A DNA stretch of 64,000 nt from Sphagnum compactum. Its lineage: Eukaryota; Bryophyta; Sphagnopsida; Sphagnales. Position numbers and translations under genes: made by a program. Positions 22,351-34,799 of this stretch are shown piece after piece; the stretch's first letter is position 1, and every line of letters starts with the position of its first letter. The notes beneath the pieces are model-generated. The model made no database searches, was not told the DNA's origin, and saw nothing but the letters and a program-made list of their open reading frames with translations. The stretch lies in NCBI GenBank assembly GCA_965153455.1, contig OZ234493.1:5704001-5768000 (forward strand), written 5' to 3'.

Positions 22351-25300
22351 ATGGCGCAGAATAGCGAATTCTTGACGCTGGTGGCGAGACTGGAAGCAGC
22401 TGTGGCAAGGTTGGAAGGATTAGGCGCGCGAGCCGATTCCACAACGGCGACGGTTCAAGGGATCGCGTCACTAACAGGCGAGCGAAAAGGTGCGGCGGCG
22501 GCAGTGACCGCTCCTGCCCCGGCCGTGGCGGCATTTGATGAGCTGGTACAGACTAGGGTGGGCCGCTTGTTGGTGGTAGCGGACAAGATCGGAAGTCAAG
22601 TCTTGCAGTCATCGCAGCTGCTGCAACGAGCTTTCGAGGCTGAGAAATCTATCGTGTTCGCCATCTCTCAATGCAAGGTATAGTAAGTAGTTCTTCAATG
22701 CCGATCCAAACAACGACTCCTCCTTCAAACCCGAAACCTTTTGGAATCAGACATTTGCTTGTGTGGGCACCGAGGAGTTCAAGGGGGAAGAAGGTGGGTG
22801 GGTTATTTCTTTCAAGTTTAGAAATGGGTCATTGATGAAGAAGAAGAAGATCGTGAGAGAAAACCGTTTGAGAAAGAATGGGAATTAGGGTTCTGAGTTC
22901 GTGTGCACAAATTTGCAGCAACCAGATGCAGCAGGCTTGCAAACAGTTGTTCAGCCGTTGGCTGATTCGCTCACAAAGGCGCATGCTTTAACAGAAGGTA
23001 GAAAAACTCCGGCTTTCAACTGTTGTAAAGCTGTGGCTGAGAGCTTATCAGCTCTCACATGGGTGTGCTACACCGGCAAGGACTGCGGTAAACAAACTCC
23101 TCGCACCCTCCTCCTTTCTTTTCTACTTCTTTAGTTGCACAATTTTTGTCGTACATAGGTATATATATACCTGTGAGGAACAACACACACAAATGCTGCC
23201 ACTGTGCAAAAGGTTTTAGGCTCTTATGTCCCGCTGAACTCCAGGCCATGGCATCACATGCAGATCTTGGAAATGAACATGTGCTAAAGGATTAACATGT
23301 GTCTAGTTAGGTACTGAAGAACATTTCTAAACCGTGTGATTCATACTGCTTTTGTTGCAGGGATGAGTCTGCCAGGTGCCCATGTTGAGGAAAGCTGGCA
23401 ATCTGCAGAGTTCTATAACAACAAGGTAGGTATACAATTTGTCATGATTCAAAAGCTGCCTTTGCATGGTCTGAAGCAAAAATAGTGAAGGGGTTGCAGT
23501 ATAGAGAGAGGAGCACTAACCAACTACAGGGCAACTGCAAAGAATGAATTTTGGGTTTGTGTTTGGGATGTTGCAGGTGCTTGTGGAGTATAGGGGCAAG
23601 GATCCTGACTATGTAGAGTGGGCAAAAGCACTGAAGGAATTGTACTTGCCTGGCTTGCGTGACTATGTGAAGCAATTCCATACCAGAGGCCCTGCATGGA
23701 ATCCTATTGGTGTTGAATTCTCTCAGTGGAGACCTGGTACTGCCGAGGCTGCAAAGAAGCCAAGTGCACCTCCCCCACCTCCAAAGGGACCACCACCTCC
23801 TCCCTCCTTTGCTCCACCTCCACCAGCAATGCCTTCTTCTAAGCCAAGCTCCTCGGCTGGAGCTCCTCTCAGTATGAGTGCTGTGTTTCAAGATATCAAC
23901 AAGGGTGAAAGTGTAACTGCAGGTCACTGTCCTATCCATTTTCTTGGGATGTTTTCTCATATAGTTGATGTTGGGGACAGACTTGCCATTCCTTCTCAAA
24001 GCCAAATGTGGCATGCTCTTAAATGGTTTTGTTGCTGTGCAGGTCTCAAAAAGGTCACGGCTGACATGAAGACTAAGAATCGTGCTGACAGGTCTGGAGC
24101 TGTACCAGCAAGTATTTCAGCTCCTCCAACGCATGTCACTGGGCCTTCTGTTGTGGCACCCTCTCCTAAGGGTGGCAAGCCCAAGTTTGAGCTGGAGCTT
24201 GAGCGCAAGTATGAACCAACTGAATTCTTGTCCTTTAACATGCTTAGGATCTTGTACTTAATTGTCTGACCATACTGATACATGAAAACTCAAAAGAGGG
24301 AAGCATATGAGATGAATAATTCAACTGGTCATGCACACATGTGGCCTATACACCTGCTTGTGTGATGTGAAGGGCAGGTGGGTAGTGGAACATCAAGCAA
24401 GCAACAGAAGCATTGTAATTGAGGATTGCAATTCCCGCCAGTCAGTATACATCTTTAATTGTAAGGATTCCCTGATCCAGGTCAAAGGTATGTTTTATCT
24501 GTTCCAACAGATAGAGTTTTTACAAAGTTCCCTGCCATTGAATTAGCTACTAGAAAGTTCCCTAGTTGCTCTCAACATGCATCTTTAAACTCCCACAGTT
24601 TTCCCTTCATGTTTTGTCTCTGTTTGTTTATCTTTCCCGATTCTCTGTTGGTTGAGGTTTTGTTTTGTCATGTTTGTCTTTGGTGGGTGTTGCTGAGTAA
24701 TGTCTATTTTTTGGGAGTGATCAGGAAAAGTGAACACTATTGCATTTGACAACTGCACAAAAACAGGGCTAGTCTTCACTGTGAGTAACTGGCACTATTC
24801 TGCCCAACCTCGACACCAACATTGATTACAATTTGGTGCTGCTCTAGATGCTGAGATAGCCATGTGTTCTGAGTTTGTGAGCCAACATAAAATCCAGGAG
24901 GTTGATAAGGAATGTATTGGTTGTTTCTGTTGGTGTTTCCTAACTTACTTTTTTGCCTGATGATATTCATCAGGATTATGGACAATCCATGGTGTATTGT
25001 CTGAAACACATTTGGATTGTGTTGTGATCTAGGATGTTGTTGCAGCATGTGAGATTGTTAACTGCACTAGTGTTGAGGTGCAGTGTCAGGTGCAGATAAT
25101 CTCTCCCTTCACAACTCTGTGTCTGGTGGCTTATATTTTTTGATGTTGATTTCTGGCACCTGGTACAATTGGTGTATAATGCATGAGCTATTTCTCCTCT
25201 AAATGAGTCATCTCTACAGAGATATTTTGAAATCTAACCTCTTTCTGCTATTTCAGAGAGGAAAGAACTTTGGCCAAGTTTTTGTGAAAATGGGCTTTGC

Positions 25301-25835
25301 ATCCAGATACAGTCATTGATCAAGGCTCGGCCACTGGTTAAATGGTGATTGCCAAATGTGCCAAGTCTGATTTGATGAACCCCTGTGATAAAAATTGGCA
25401 GGGTGTAGCACCAACAATCGCAGTGGATAACACAAATGGATGCCAGCTTTACTTGTCAAAAGAGTCTTTGGCTGCATCCATCACAACTGCAAAGTCAAGT
25501 GAAATCAATGTGCTTGTTCCTGGTGCTACAGATGATTCTGACCCTGTGGGTTACACTGCACTCAACTTTAAGGATTTATGGTCTGAATTTTAGATGTTGT
25601 ATACGTGCCTCTTGGTGTGTTTTGACTGTTTGTATCTGTAGGATGATTTTTGGGTTGACAAGAATAACCTAGAAGTCCGAAGTCTGATAGAGAGAGTCAG
25701 ACATCCAAGATGTACATGTTGGTACAATTCTGATGCTGTTGTGATTGGCAGGTGGAGCATGCTTTGCCGGAGCAGTTTGTTAATGTTTACAAGGAAGGGC
25801 AATTTGTTACTTCTCCTGTCTCTCACTCTGGTTAA
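22351..25835 (+). CDS. CAP1: Cyclase-associated protein (CAP), actin-monomer recycling factor
   Basis: CAP binds actin and cofilin and promotes ADP-actin turnover and nucleotide exchange in the cytosol. Ten coding exons fit: 22351-22677, 22919-23087, 23361-23425, 23577-23922, 24043-24208, 24378-24487, 24725-24780, 25033-25089, 25402-25545 and 25752-25835. All junction phases agree and the product is 507 residues (Arabidopsis CAP1: 476). Order: N-terminal helix (MAQNSEFLTLVARLEAAVAR), helical folded domain with CGMSLPGAHVEESWQ and FYNNKVLVEYRGKD, proline-rich hinge (about 250-270), WH2-like segment (MSAVFQDINKGE), then the beta-helical CARP domain with DMKTKNRADRSG, SVYIFNCKDS, GCQLYLSKESL, AKSSEINVLVPG and terminal TSPVSHSG. 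The Met at 22351 matches the family N-terminus; an upstream in-frame start would add unconserved residues. The gene looks complete. Confidence 0.96.
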
Positions 25836-27311
25836 TGATTCTCAATCCTCTTTGCCATTGGTGGCAAGTTCAAGCTTGAAGGCAGAGACAACCAACCATA
25901 CCTTTTGTGGGTTTATGCTCCTGCTTGTTTTGCCTTACATGTTCATGCCTGTTTTTCTTTGGCCAATAGATCACTGCTGCATTTTTTTTTTAGTGGTGTT
26001 AAATGTCATGCTTGTCCCGATTTTCTTTCTAAGTTATCCTTGGTATGAAGGTTTGTAGATGATCTGTTATTTCCTGATGTCTGTGATTTCTCTACCTTGG
26101 TATGTATCGAAAGACTCTGTTGCTGGTGGCATCTACCCTGCCCTGAATTGTTTTGTGAGCTTATTTGTTTTACTTGTAGTGGGTCGCCTTTCAATTTCTT
26201 GGATTCAGCAATATCTCAACATTGAAGGTTTTCAAAATGTTGACATTTTTGAAGAGCAATCTCTTCTAGAATATGCAGGGATTAAACACGATATGTGTGA
26301 TGTGTGCCTAATGGTGATTCCAATATTTTGAGATTGTGACAGATTAATTAATAGTGTAGGTTTATTAAAGCTTTTTCGCCCAAGAGAGTCTTTAGCTCAC
26401 ACAAATGCTGTGCTTATTTAGTTTTCTCTCTGTGTTAGAAAACAATATTTTTGAAAGTTTCTTTCAAATATGACCAGAGGTTTGCTATTGTTTTGATTTT
26501 AGTGTCAAGGGAGGGGCTAACTGTTGTTTTGATTTAGGGTGGGAGAATACCCCTTTAAGGGTATGCTCCCTTGCGTAAAGGACCATAGATAGGTCCACTT
26601 AAAGCTAAGCATTAAGAAGGTAGGAAATGAAAAGACTATGAAGTAGCATAGCTAGAAAATGATTGAATCAGGCAAAGTAAGGAGCGTATCACTAACATGG
26701 TAGCACCGACGTTGGTAGCTCCTCGATCATATCATATATCTTGTTGCCTTTTGACATTAGTGTTACCTCCTTAATTCCTTTGAGTACATTCCTGATTGCT
26801 GATTTTGGCTAAACTTCGTAACTCATGCTCTTCTGTGTCCCATAACCTGTAAACTTGATGTTCCTATACAATCAGTTATGTCTAATAACCTCTGCTCTCT
26901 CACCAGTTACATAGGATCCATCGGGCATATGAGGTGGCCATCATGGGGTGTGGGGTTTTCTTCTTGTTATTTTTTCAGTACTCCTTTTCTTTTGCACTTC
27001 AAAGATGACTTCTAGAGCTTGAGGTACCGCTCCCATAACATTTTAAATCACTCCAAAATGAAGCACATAAGAGGAAGATATAATAAATAAGTGCTCGGGG
27101 TCATAGGCAGGTATGGAACAGATGGAGAAAACCAAAGTGAGATTGCAACAGGTGGACTGGTGCACTCCTAAGTGGAACTGGCCTGGTACATAACTGGTGA
27201 GGTAAAATCTCAACCCAGGAAAACCCACTTACAGTACTAGTAAGACTGTAGTCCGGTTTAGAGCACAGAAATGGAGGAAAACCAAAGCGGGAGAGACAGG
27301 GAATAGGTGGT
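25836..27311. other. Intergenic region between CAP and the small heat-shock gene
   Basis: No gene is recognised. Part of this stretch (about 26660-26870) resembles 49725-49945 in order and orientation; see the repeat entry. The CAP 3' untranslated region probably covers the first few hundred bases. Confidence 0.45.
26660..26870 (+). repeat. Dispersed repeat, copy A (matches about 49725-49945)
   Basis: Shared words in the same order include ATC(A/T)C(G/A)CTAA(C/T)(A/G)TGG(T/C)AGCAC, TTGTT(G/A)CCTT, (A/G)GACATT, TTGGCTAAAC(T/C)TC(G/A)TAACTC and GCT. Similarity is weak but ordered over about 200 bp. It is probably a decayed mobile element. Confidence 0.45.
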
Positions 27312-27349
27312 GTTCTGGAATGTTCCGGAGTTCCGGAATGTTCGTTCCA
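27312..27349 (+). promoter_or_regulatory. Heat-shock element cluster upstream of the sHSP gene
   Basis: TTC (27313), GAA (27318), TTC (27323) and GAG (27328) alternate at 5-bp steps, which is the heat-shock factor binding pattern. GAA (27336) and TTC (27341) follow. A second site, GAACCTTCTAGAT, lies at 27400-27412. Heat-shock factor trimers bind such arrays, so heat induction of the gene below is expected. Confidence 0.9.
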
Positions 27350-27454
27350 GACGATTCTGCAAGGCTTTGGAATTTGACAGTTCTTGGCAACGGAATTTGG
27401 AACCTTCTAGATCTAGTACCTATTCCGTGTCAGAATAGCAAATGCGACCGAGGC

Positions 27455-27463
27455 TCTATAAAG
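27455..27463 (+). promoter_or_regulatory. TATA box of the sHSP gene
   Basis: CTATAAAGA lies about 45 bp downstream of the second heat-shock element. It predicts transcription starting near 27485-27490, which would give a 5' leader of about 260 bases before ATG 27746. Confidence 0.75.
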
Positions 27464-27745
27464 AGGGACAAATGGACGGGCAGAGAGCGCTTCGTCTCTT
27501 TTGCTGCCTCGAGAACTCTTTGAGCTTAGAACTTTTCTTCCTTGAAATCGGCAACTTTCTGTGTAGAATTTTACGAGCTGCGGAAATCTGCAAGTCGATA
27601 CCAATTTCACAGCGATAGAAATCTCCTCTCGCTGCTCTTAAGGATCTAGATTTTTCTCTATAGTTTCCGACTACAGTAGTAGAGATTTGATCTGGTGTTT
27701 TGTGGCGACTGTACGTCTTTGGTAGTGAACGATTTGATCATTGCA

Positions 27746-28743
27746 ATGGCTTTAACACCTTTCTTCGGCGGTGGTCGTGGTGGACGTAACGACATTTTCG
27801 ATCCGTGGGAGCACGGTTTCTGGGATCCGTGGCGTAACTTCGACTCAGTCTGGGATCGGCTTGTGCCATTTGATCATCGTTCACTATTTGCAGGGAGGGA
27901 TACGAGCAGCCTGCAAGCGGTGGCGAACACTAATGTGGATTGGCGAGAGACGCCTGAATCTCACATATTCAAAGCTGATTTGCCTGGTAAATAACACTGG
28001 AGTCCTATCCTTGTATTCAATGTCGAACTGATATACGTACATACACAAGAATTAGCACATCGACGTTATCCTCTAGAATGTTCTGCATCATAAGACGTTT
28101 TTGTGTGCTGCCTCTCAAAAGCCATCTCCAATGTCTCAGTTCGTAATCAAGTTCTATGGATTAATTGCATCTGGATTGATGTCAGTTTACAAACTGCTCA
28201 AGCTTATAACCGGACGGACGATAATCCGTTGCTCGAATGTTTCTGTGTTCCTAGAAGCTGTAGTCATCAGGCTTTCTGCCAATCGCTTAGTTTCGACTAC
28301 TAGGTAGTGCGCGTTGCCTGCGTGACCCTAATCTCGTGTTTCCCGACAACACTCTGGACTCGTGCGCTTCGTTCTTTCCAAAAACGTTACTAAAAAAATG
28401 CTCCTCTGCAAATCGTGTGCTTTCTTTCGTTCTTCCAAAAATTGTTGCTGAGAAAAAATTTCTTCGAAATATTGCAGGGTTGGAACGGGGGGATGTCAAA
28501 GTGACGGTGGAGGGAAATCGAACTTTGGAAATCAGCGGTGAGCGCACTCGCGAGGAAGAGAACAAGACGGATACATGGCACCGTGTAGAGCGCTCCTACG
28601 GAAAATTCTCTCGCCGATTCCACTTACCTGATGACGCAAACACGGAAGCGGTGAACGCCAAAGTTGAGAATGGCTTACTCACCGTCACGGTACCAAAGAT
28701 CAAGAAGACAGAACGCGAAGTTCGTGTGGTGGACATTAACTGA
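27746..28743 (+). CDS. Class I (cytosolic) small heat-shock protein, HSP20 family, with an intron
   Basis: Small HSPs are ATP-independent chaperones that hold unfolding proteins during heat stress. Two coding exons, 27746-27986 and 28478-28743, join in phase to give 168 residues. The N-terminal arm (MALTPFFGGGRGG...DPWEHGFWDPW) is of the class I type. The alpha-crystallin domain runs from NVDWRETPESHIFKADLPG through ISGER and TWHRVERSYGKFSRRFHLP to NGLLTVTVPK. The C-terminal VVDI provides the I/V-x-I/V motif. The intron of 491 bp splits the domain directly after DLPG. Most plant class I sHSP genes that I know of lack introns. The promoter carries heat-shock elements and a TATA box. Confidence 0.94.
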
Positions 28744-29305
28744 ATATATCGGTACATTTCTTGAAACACAAAATCACTCAGACGCGTGATCCGCTAGCTA
28801 CTCTTTTGCTTGTGTGTGTGTGTGTGTGTGTGTATGTGCATACAGACATATATATATATATACAAACGTTCCTGTCGTCTGCACATAGAAATGGTAAGAG
28901 TGCGAGTAGCAATTTTGTATAGCATCTGAAACAGATACAGTCGAAGAGTTGAAGAAATGCTGCTCTCTCTATGGTCCGTCTGTCGTCGATGTGAGAAAGA
29001 GAATTGTCCTTCCAGCTCGGGAACGAGTGTAGCTACTATTGTACTAGGTTTCACGTCATCCTGAACGCAGCCCATAAATGACGCACTTGTGAGCTTTTGT
29101 TTGGAGCTTTTGTACCAGTCCAAAGCTATTTTTGAGGCAATAACAATACTAACAAATTACTCTATTATATCTTCTTGTATGATCTTGGGTATATAGTGTG
29201 TGCGTCTTCTAAGCATGTCTGGACACCAAAAAAACTACTCTAAACAAGTAGTGTAAGGTGAAGCCCGAGGATAGGGTATGTTTTTCTCAATCATAGTATC
29301 ATGTA

Positions 29306-29433
29306 ATCTTCCAAAAATCCCTCTAAAAACAAACTAAAGTCCTTCAAGATATTAGAACTCTATTATAACTAATCTCAAGCTTCAACACAAGCCAAAATAT
29401 AGTCTTTCAAAAATCCTCATATGAAAATAGATA
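29306..29433 (+). repeat. Dispersed repeat, copy 2 (matches 2252-2392)
   Basis: This is the second member of the dispersed repeat described at 2252-2392, in the same orientation about 27 kb away. It shares AGATATTA, CTTCAACACAAGCC and CTTTCAAAAATCCTCAT. Confidence 0.6.
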
Positions 29434-29708
29434 GTAAGCAGCCCAATTGATGATTGACCATAACACAATTGAAACCAAAAATGGCGTCTTTGCTGCAACA
29501 AGATGAAGAGAAAAAATGTTGGGGACATTTAATATCAATTCAGATAATCTCTTTCTCTATTTTTGTGCCCCCAAGGGTGGAGTTAACAAGGTAAATCATG
29601 AAATAGGACATTGACTTGATACACAAAGTGATGACGGATGCATGGATCTCAAGATGATGATGACCGACCCCCTCTAGGTGTGGTGGCCATAAATAAGAAG
29701 AAGTGTCA

Positions 29709-29905
29709 AGGGAAGGCATTTGCAAAATAAAGGGCCTAGGACAAGGTGTTTGAACTTTTAGAGATCTTATTCAATGCAAGGTAAAGTCCTTGGGGTGGGC
29801 ATTTGCAAAAGAAAGGACGTACGACCAGGTGTTTCAACACTTAGAAAATATGTTATTCAATGTAAGAGAAAGTCCTAGGGAAGGGCATTTGTAAAGTGAG
29901 AGGAC
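29709..29905 (+). repeat. Tandem repeat, about 83-86 bp unit, just over two copies
   Basis: GCATTTGCAAAA or a variant occurs at 29716, 29799 and 29885. The intervening GACAAGGTGTTT(G/C)AAC, TTATTCAATG(C/T)AAG and AAAGTCCT words are repeated in each unit. Confidence 0.75.
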
Positions 29906-31169
29906 CAATGTTTTTTTTTTTGGTGGTTAAAAATCGTCAAAAAGTGATTTGGGAATTTGACCTTGCAACTTATAACCTTGTTAAAAAAGTAATTAAAAAA
30001 TTTTTTTTCACCAAAAAACTAGGGCTTCAAACAATGGCATAACAATGTCACCATTCTCGTCACTCTCACCATCATCACTCTCGCTCATAATTTTTAATGA
30101 CCTTTTTGTTTCCCTAGTTCTTTTTCTCATGATGAAATTGTCAATTTTACAACTCCATTTTTGGTTGTAGATGGTTTACATTCAATGTTATGCATTCTAT
30201 AATCGAAGGCCTTTACAACTTAATGTACTCGTTGAATCACCTTGCCACTCTTTGCAAATTGCAAATTATTGTTATAAAGGTATTAAGATTTTGTGTTATT
30301 GCTTAAAAGGTTGAGCTTTGATGGTGGGAATCATTGCTTTTAAGGTTTGATGAATAAATCAATATGTTTGAATTTTTGGTGGTTAGATTGATTTCAACAG
30401 CTTGTGTTAGAACCTAAAGTGTAAAAAACATTGTTTAGCAAAAATGTTATTGTCTTTCACGTTTTTATAAATCCGATTTAATTTGAGTTTCAGATTTATT
30501 AAACTCTCATTTTAAGAGTCAAGACCCCAAATGCATTTTTCATTTTTGTTGTACTTGAATTTTGTGTGTGTGTGTGCATTATGCACTTTTTGCTTTTTGT
30601 TTCTTTATTATGTCTCCTCTGTTGTTGATTTCCTTAAAAAACTTTGAGTTTAAGCCCATCTTCCCCATCTTTGATGTCAATTCTCAATTAGCCCTTACTT
30701 TTCAAACTTGCATTAAACTTTTAGAGGGTTTTAAAAATCCTTTAAGTATGATCCTTGTAGTGAAGAGAAAAATATGAGATCATGTACGTGTGAGACACTT
30801 CCAAAATAAATGGGTCATGTGTTTCCATGGGTAGAGTTTGTAGTAAACATTAGAAATAATGTTCATTATGTATGTTGTGTGATTTGTTCAAAAGTGAAAG
30901 GCGGAAAAGCTTTTGGTTTCAAAGCTTGATAACCTATTGAAACATGTAGGTCATTGTAAGGCAACAATTTCAAGTCTTGGGATTGAACAATTGCTAACAT
31001 GCATGTAATGAAAAAATCTACACAACCTCTAAATATTGTTTTATTTTTGACTTGATTGATTTTGAAATCCTGCATGGAATGAACAAATATTTGTCCAATT
31101 TATTATTATTAATTATTTTTTATTTTTAAGGTTGGGCAATGATAAATTTCGAAGGTTTGACTATTTTGA

Positions 31170-33290
31170 AAGTTAAGCACAATCCTTAAAAACATTGGAG
31201 TGATTCTACATGGTGGGGTATAATTGAGTCTATGAATGATTTGTTGTTGGAATCCATTCGAAAAGTTATCAATGTTGCAAGTTTCTTGTTTGTCAATGCT
31301 AATGAAGTCATTGCAATAGACAATACATCTTGGATATTTATTCATTTGTATGTTGTTCAAGTTTGGAAATGGATTCCACTGTTGGTTTGTGTGAAGAAAG
31401 TTGGTGTGCAAGTGACAACAATTTTTTAAAAAATTTGATGTTGACTGCCATGGTCACTTTTGGTGGACTAAATGTCAAAGATTTGGGTGAAAAACTCATA
31501 TCCATGGGTTGTGATGGTAAAATTTTAAGGTGCAAAAGATGGTGTGATCGCACAAATGACGAACAATGTGGTGTGACCAAACAAGAAGTCACTTGGATCT
31601 CTCTAATGTGAACACTATTTCGTTTTAGGGTTTAAGTTTTGTTTTGAGCGGCCGTCAACTTTCTTCGTGCAGGCGGCAAAGTTTATATCATCATAGTTCG
31701 TTAATGGTTGTGAGTAGGAAACTTTGTTGTTTGTGTGTTATGTGAAACAAGTTGGCAGTAGACAATGGGTGGCCAAGGGCACTATAAGCATGCAAGAGAG
31801 GGGGAGATAAGATGCTATTGGACGAATATAAAAAGAGGAGTTTGAGGGCAAAGAAGGACAAGTCTGGTTTTTTTGTGAAATTGTTGCAATTTGTGTAGAA
31901 GTAAGAGCTTGCAGAAATCTGTAGTTACTATTTGATTTTTGTTCCGCTAATGACTATGTCATGGCAAGTTTTGTGTTCTTGCTATAATAAGGATTTATAA
32001 GGGGTTGATGCTAAGGGCTGATGACACCTAACGGAGGTCTGAGCTGTAAAATTAGGAGCATGTAGAGAAGTGCATCGTAGGGGACCTTGGTGGAATCTTT
32101 CTTGAAATCCAGTGGGTAGCGCATACATATGAGTGAGAGCCAAAAACCTTAGTGGGTATCCTTGGGTTGGACAGAACGTGGATGAGAGAGGAACAAAATG
32201 GGAAAGATTTTAGTAAGTATCCAATAGATCCATATTTTGCATAGGATCTGTTTTCTTGAATACTTGCAAGCCAACTTGGCATATTTTGTTCAGTCGTGGT
32301 TTGTAACCAGAAGTTGATTTGTTTTTAAAGCTAGACCAAACATTTCTCTGCATTATCTCATGTGGTAGAGAGATGGATTAACAACTCTTAACAGACCAAT
32401 TGAACATTGAGAACGTTGACTTCAAACCAGACCCCATTATCTCATGCACTCACAATATGAGAATTTGTTCCTAGCAGTAATTGAAGGGTACTACTGTAAC
32501 AATTTAGGAGAGGCTAATAGGTATGTATAGTCTAGAAATTCCCATGGTATGGATAATCATGTATTGTAGGACTGCAAAACCAAGGTGTTGTGACAGTTCC
32601 GATTTGGTAAGAAATGAGATGCAGACATTGTTGCCAGAGTAAGGATTTGTAATTAGGAGATGGTTTTATACCCTTTTCTTTTAGGTTATAGGGGTTCCAT
32701 TTATGATTGGAGTGCATTGTGTTGCCCATAAAACTAACTTAGTTGTGTTCATTTTATTTAAGCTAAGTTTGGTTGTTCATTTGGAGGCACTTCTTAGGCC
32801 TTGTATGGGTTTTTTTCTCACTCATCAAAGAAGTTCCTTGAATTTCAAAGGTTGTGCGATGTACTCATAGAAAAGGGAAACAAACTAGTAAGAAACATGA
32901 AAACAAGATGGATCAACATGTTGTTTCTCGTGAACGTGTTATGGAGCAATATCAACATTTGATTGCAAAAATGCATGATAATATGCCAAAGGAGCAACAC
33001 TATTAATGAAAATTTGAATTTCCTTTGTGACTTGGAATTGATTTTGGGTTTACATGCCATTTTTTCTCTTTTGGACAATGTGCATACCTTGATCAAATCT
33101 ACCCAATCTCATGATGTGTTTGTGTGTGACTTCATAAATGTCGTGAAGATTGGCCAACTACAGTTTTACTAATTTTATAATGATTCATACAACAAATTTG
33201 ATGATTTTGATTTTGATGAATCGAATGTTCTTAAAACTTTCAATAATAAGAATTTGTCAATGAACTAGGTAATAGACCTGAATGGCGAGG
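31170..33290 (+). pseudogene. Broken hAT-like transposase (DUF4371/zinc-finger type), interrupted by about 1.1 kb
   Basis: Conceptual translation in shifting frames gives segments typical of plant hAT-superfamily transposases related to ZNF862-like proteins: KHWSDSTWWG, NEVIAIDNTSWIFIHLYVVQ, GLNVKDLGEKLISMGCDG and, after a gap, PFMIGVHCVAHKTNLVV, LEALLRPCMGFF and NMKTRWINML. Stops and frameshifts break it throughout: a TAA after KHNP at about 31187, a shift near 31425 and another near 31530. The protein homology stops near 31575 and resumes near 32688, so a later insertion probably splits the gene. It encodes no active enzyme. The family call rests on remembered motif patterns. Confidence 0.65.
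31575..32688. mobile_element. Probable inserted element inside the hAT-like pseudogene
   Basis: The pseudogene reading frame is interrupted exactly here and resumes afterwards. The insert contains a TATA-like ATATAAAAAG at about 31827 and no long open frame. A solo LTR or other noncoding element would fit, but I could not define matching ends or a target-site duplication. An old intron is an alternative. Confidence 0.35.
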
Positions 33291-34799
33291 AAACTAACTC
33301 CCTTATCATTGAATTTTCTACTTCTAAATATTTTTGAACCAATGTTATCTTTTTAGAGCACTTAAATTGCAAATGTGATAAAGGGATTCATTAGAACACT
33401 TATCAAACTAAAGAAATCAACTTGTAATCAAAGCCAAGTTGAAGAGGCATCTCCCATCCTCTTGATTAACATAATGTCAAAAATGATGTACTTTGCCAAT
33501 TTTGATTCCCAACTACCACTTAATGGCAAAGCATTCAAAAACAAATCATAAGTATATTTCATAACATTATTATTTTCATGAACATTCTTTCTAACAAAGA
33601 GAAGGAACCTTATGCCTACCATTTAGAAATAGAAGGGACCTTATTGCTTATGTAAGGTCCCTTCGACTCCTAAATAGTCAGGGTAAGGTCCTTCCTTTTC
33701 CTATCCCTTAGTGATTTACATATGTTTAACCTATGGTAATGTTTTTATCTTGTGTTTTATGATGGGCAAATGCCTAGGGGTGAAAAACATTCTTGAATTA
33801 TAAGATCGAACTTGGCTATTACTTCACAACCTAGGCCCCTAATTTTGGGAACACCATCACTATAGAGTTTTACACTACACATTAAAAGTAGGGTTGGCAT
33901 TTTAGGTTGTTTTTTCAACTTGTTAGTTCAACAAACACAATATTCCCAAGTGTTCCTTGTTGTTTTTCACAAGGAGTTCTTTGTCATTTAACATTAAAGC
34001 TCATAAGTGACAACCTTGCCCTTTTTTTCACATCCACTCCTTCATTGATATGAAATCATAAGATTTTTTGATGACCAAATAATTGGATTATTTAATGCTT
34101 TCAATCGACAAAAACATTTAATTAATCGGTTATCAAATTTATTTATAACCATTTTTTGGCCAAATCCATCCATCCCCATTAACATCTAAGAAGAGACAAG
34201 CTTTAAATGTTATTTGTCAAAGAAAAGCATGGTTTTTTAAGTTCTTAAATAAATGGATTTTGAAATCCGTTTGATAATTCATTTAAAGGGGGGAAAAAAA
34301 AGTGCCTACCATGGGAGAGTAGGTTTTTAATCCGTGAGTTACTAGTTACTACACATCCAATAATACAGTGTTTTTTATTTGGGACAAGTTTTTTTTTTTT
34401 TGACCAAAAATTAATTTTGGATTTATTATTATCATTTTTAGTGAAATTTTGACTAAATTTTCCAATTTTTGGGGAAAAAATCGCCAATTTTTCTTTTGGT
34501 CTAGTAAGTGGTTAACACCCTGGTCCGATTAACCTAAGGTCTGGTAACTGGTAAAAACGTTAAGATAAAAAAAGTCTGGCTCATTCGTCTCTGTGGGATA
34601 AAAAGCTAAACGGACAAGTAACTCACCGCTAGGTAAAATCGAACCAAAGAATGACGTCAACTTTTACCCTTGACGGTAAATTGATCATGGTAAACCTGGG
34701 GGGGCTTTTACCTTCATATTTATTATCGTCATTATTATTAGTATTCTGATAATAATAGCACTCGAATATTATTATTATTACTGTTATTATGTTGGCGAA
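33291..34799. other. AT-rich intergenic region
   Basis: No gene is recognised. A run of TTATTA/ATTATT trinucleotides lies at about 34718-34785. Short open frames match nothing I know. Confidence 0.5.

Larger units (their letters stand above)
28744..31169. other. Intergenic region downstream of the sHSP gene
   Basis: The sHSP 3' untranslated region probably includes a (TG)n run at 28810-28833 followed by (TA)n at 28848-28862. After that the DNA is AT-rich with a dispersed repeat copy (29306-29433) and a short tandem repeat (29709-29905). No gene is recognised. Confidence 0.5.

Noticed and set aside
23442-24014. 190-codon minus-strand frame over CAP exon 4
   Set aside because: It is antisense to the proline-rich coding exon. 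The translated Trp/Arg-rich run is the complement of proline codons.
28810-28862. (TG)n(TA)n run as a Z-DNA or regulatory element
   Set aside because: It is an ordinary microsatellite in the probable 3' untranslated region; nothing else supports a function.
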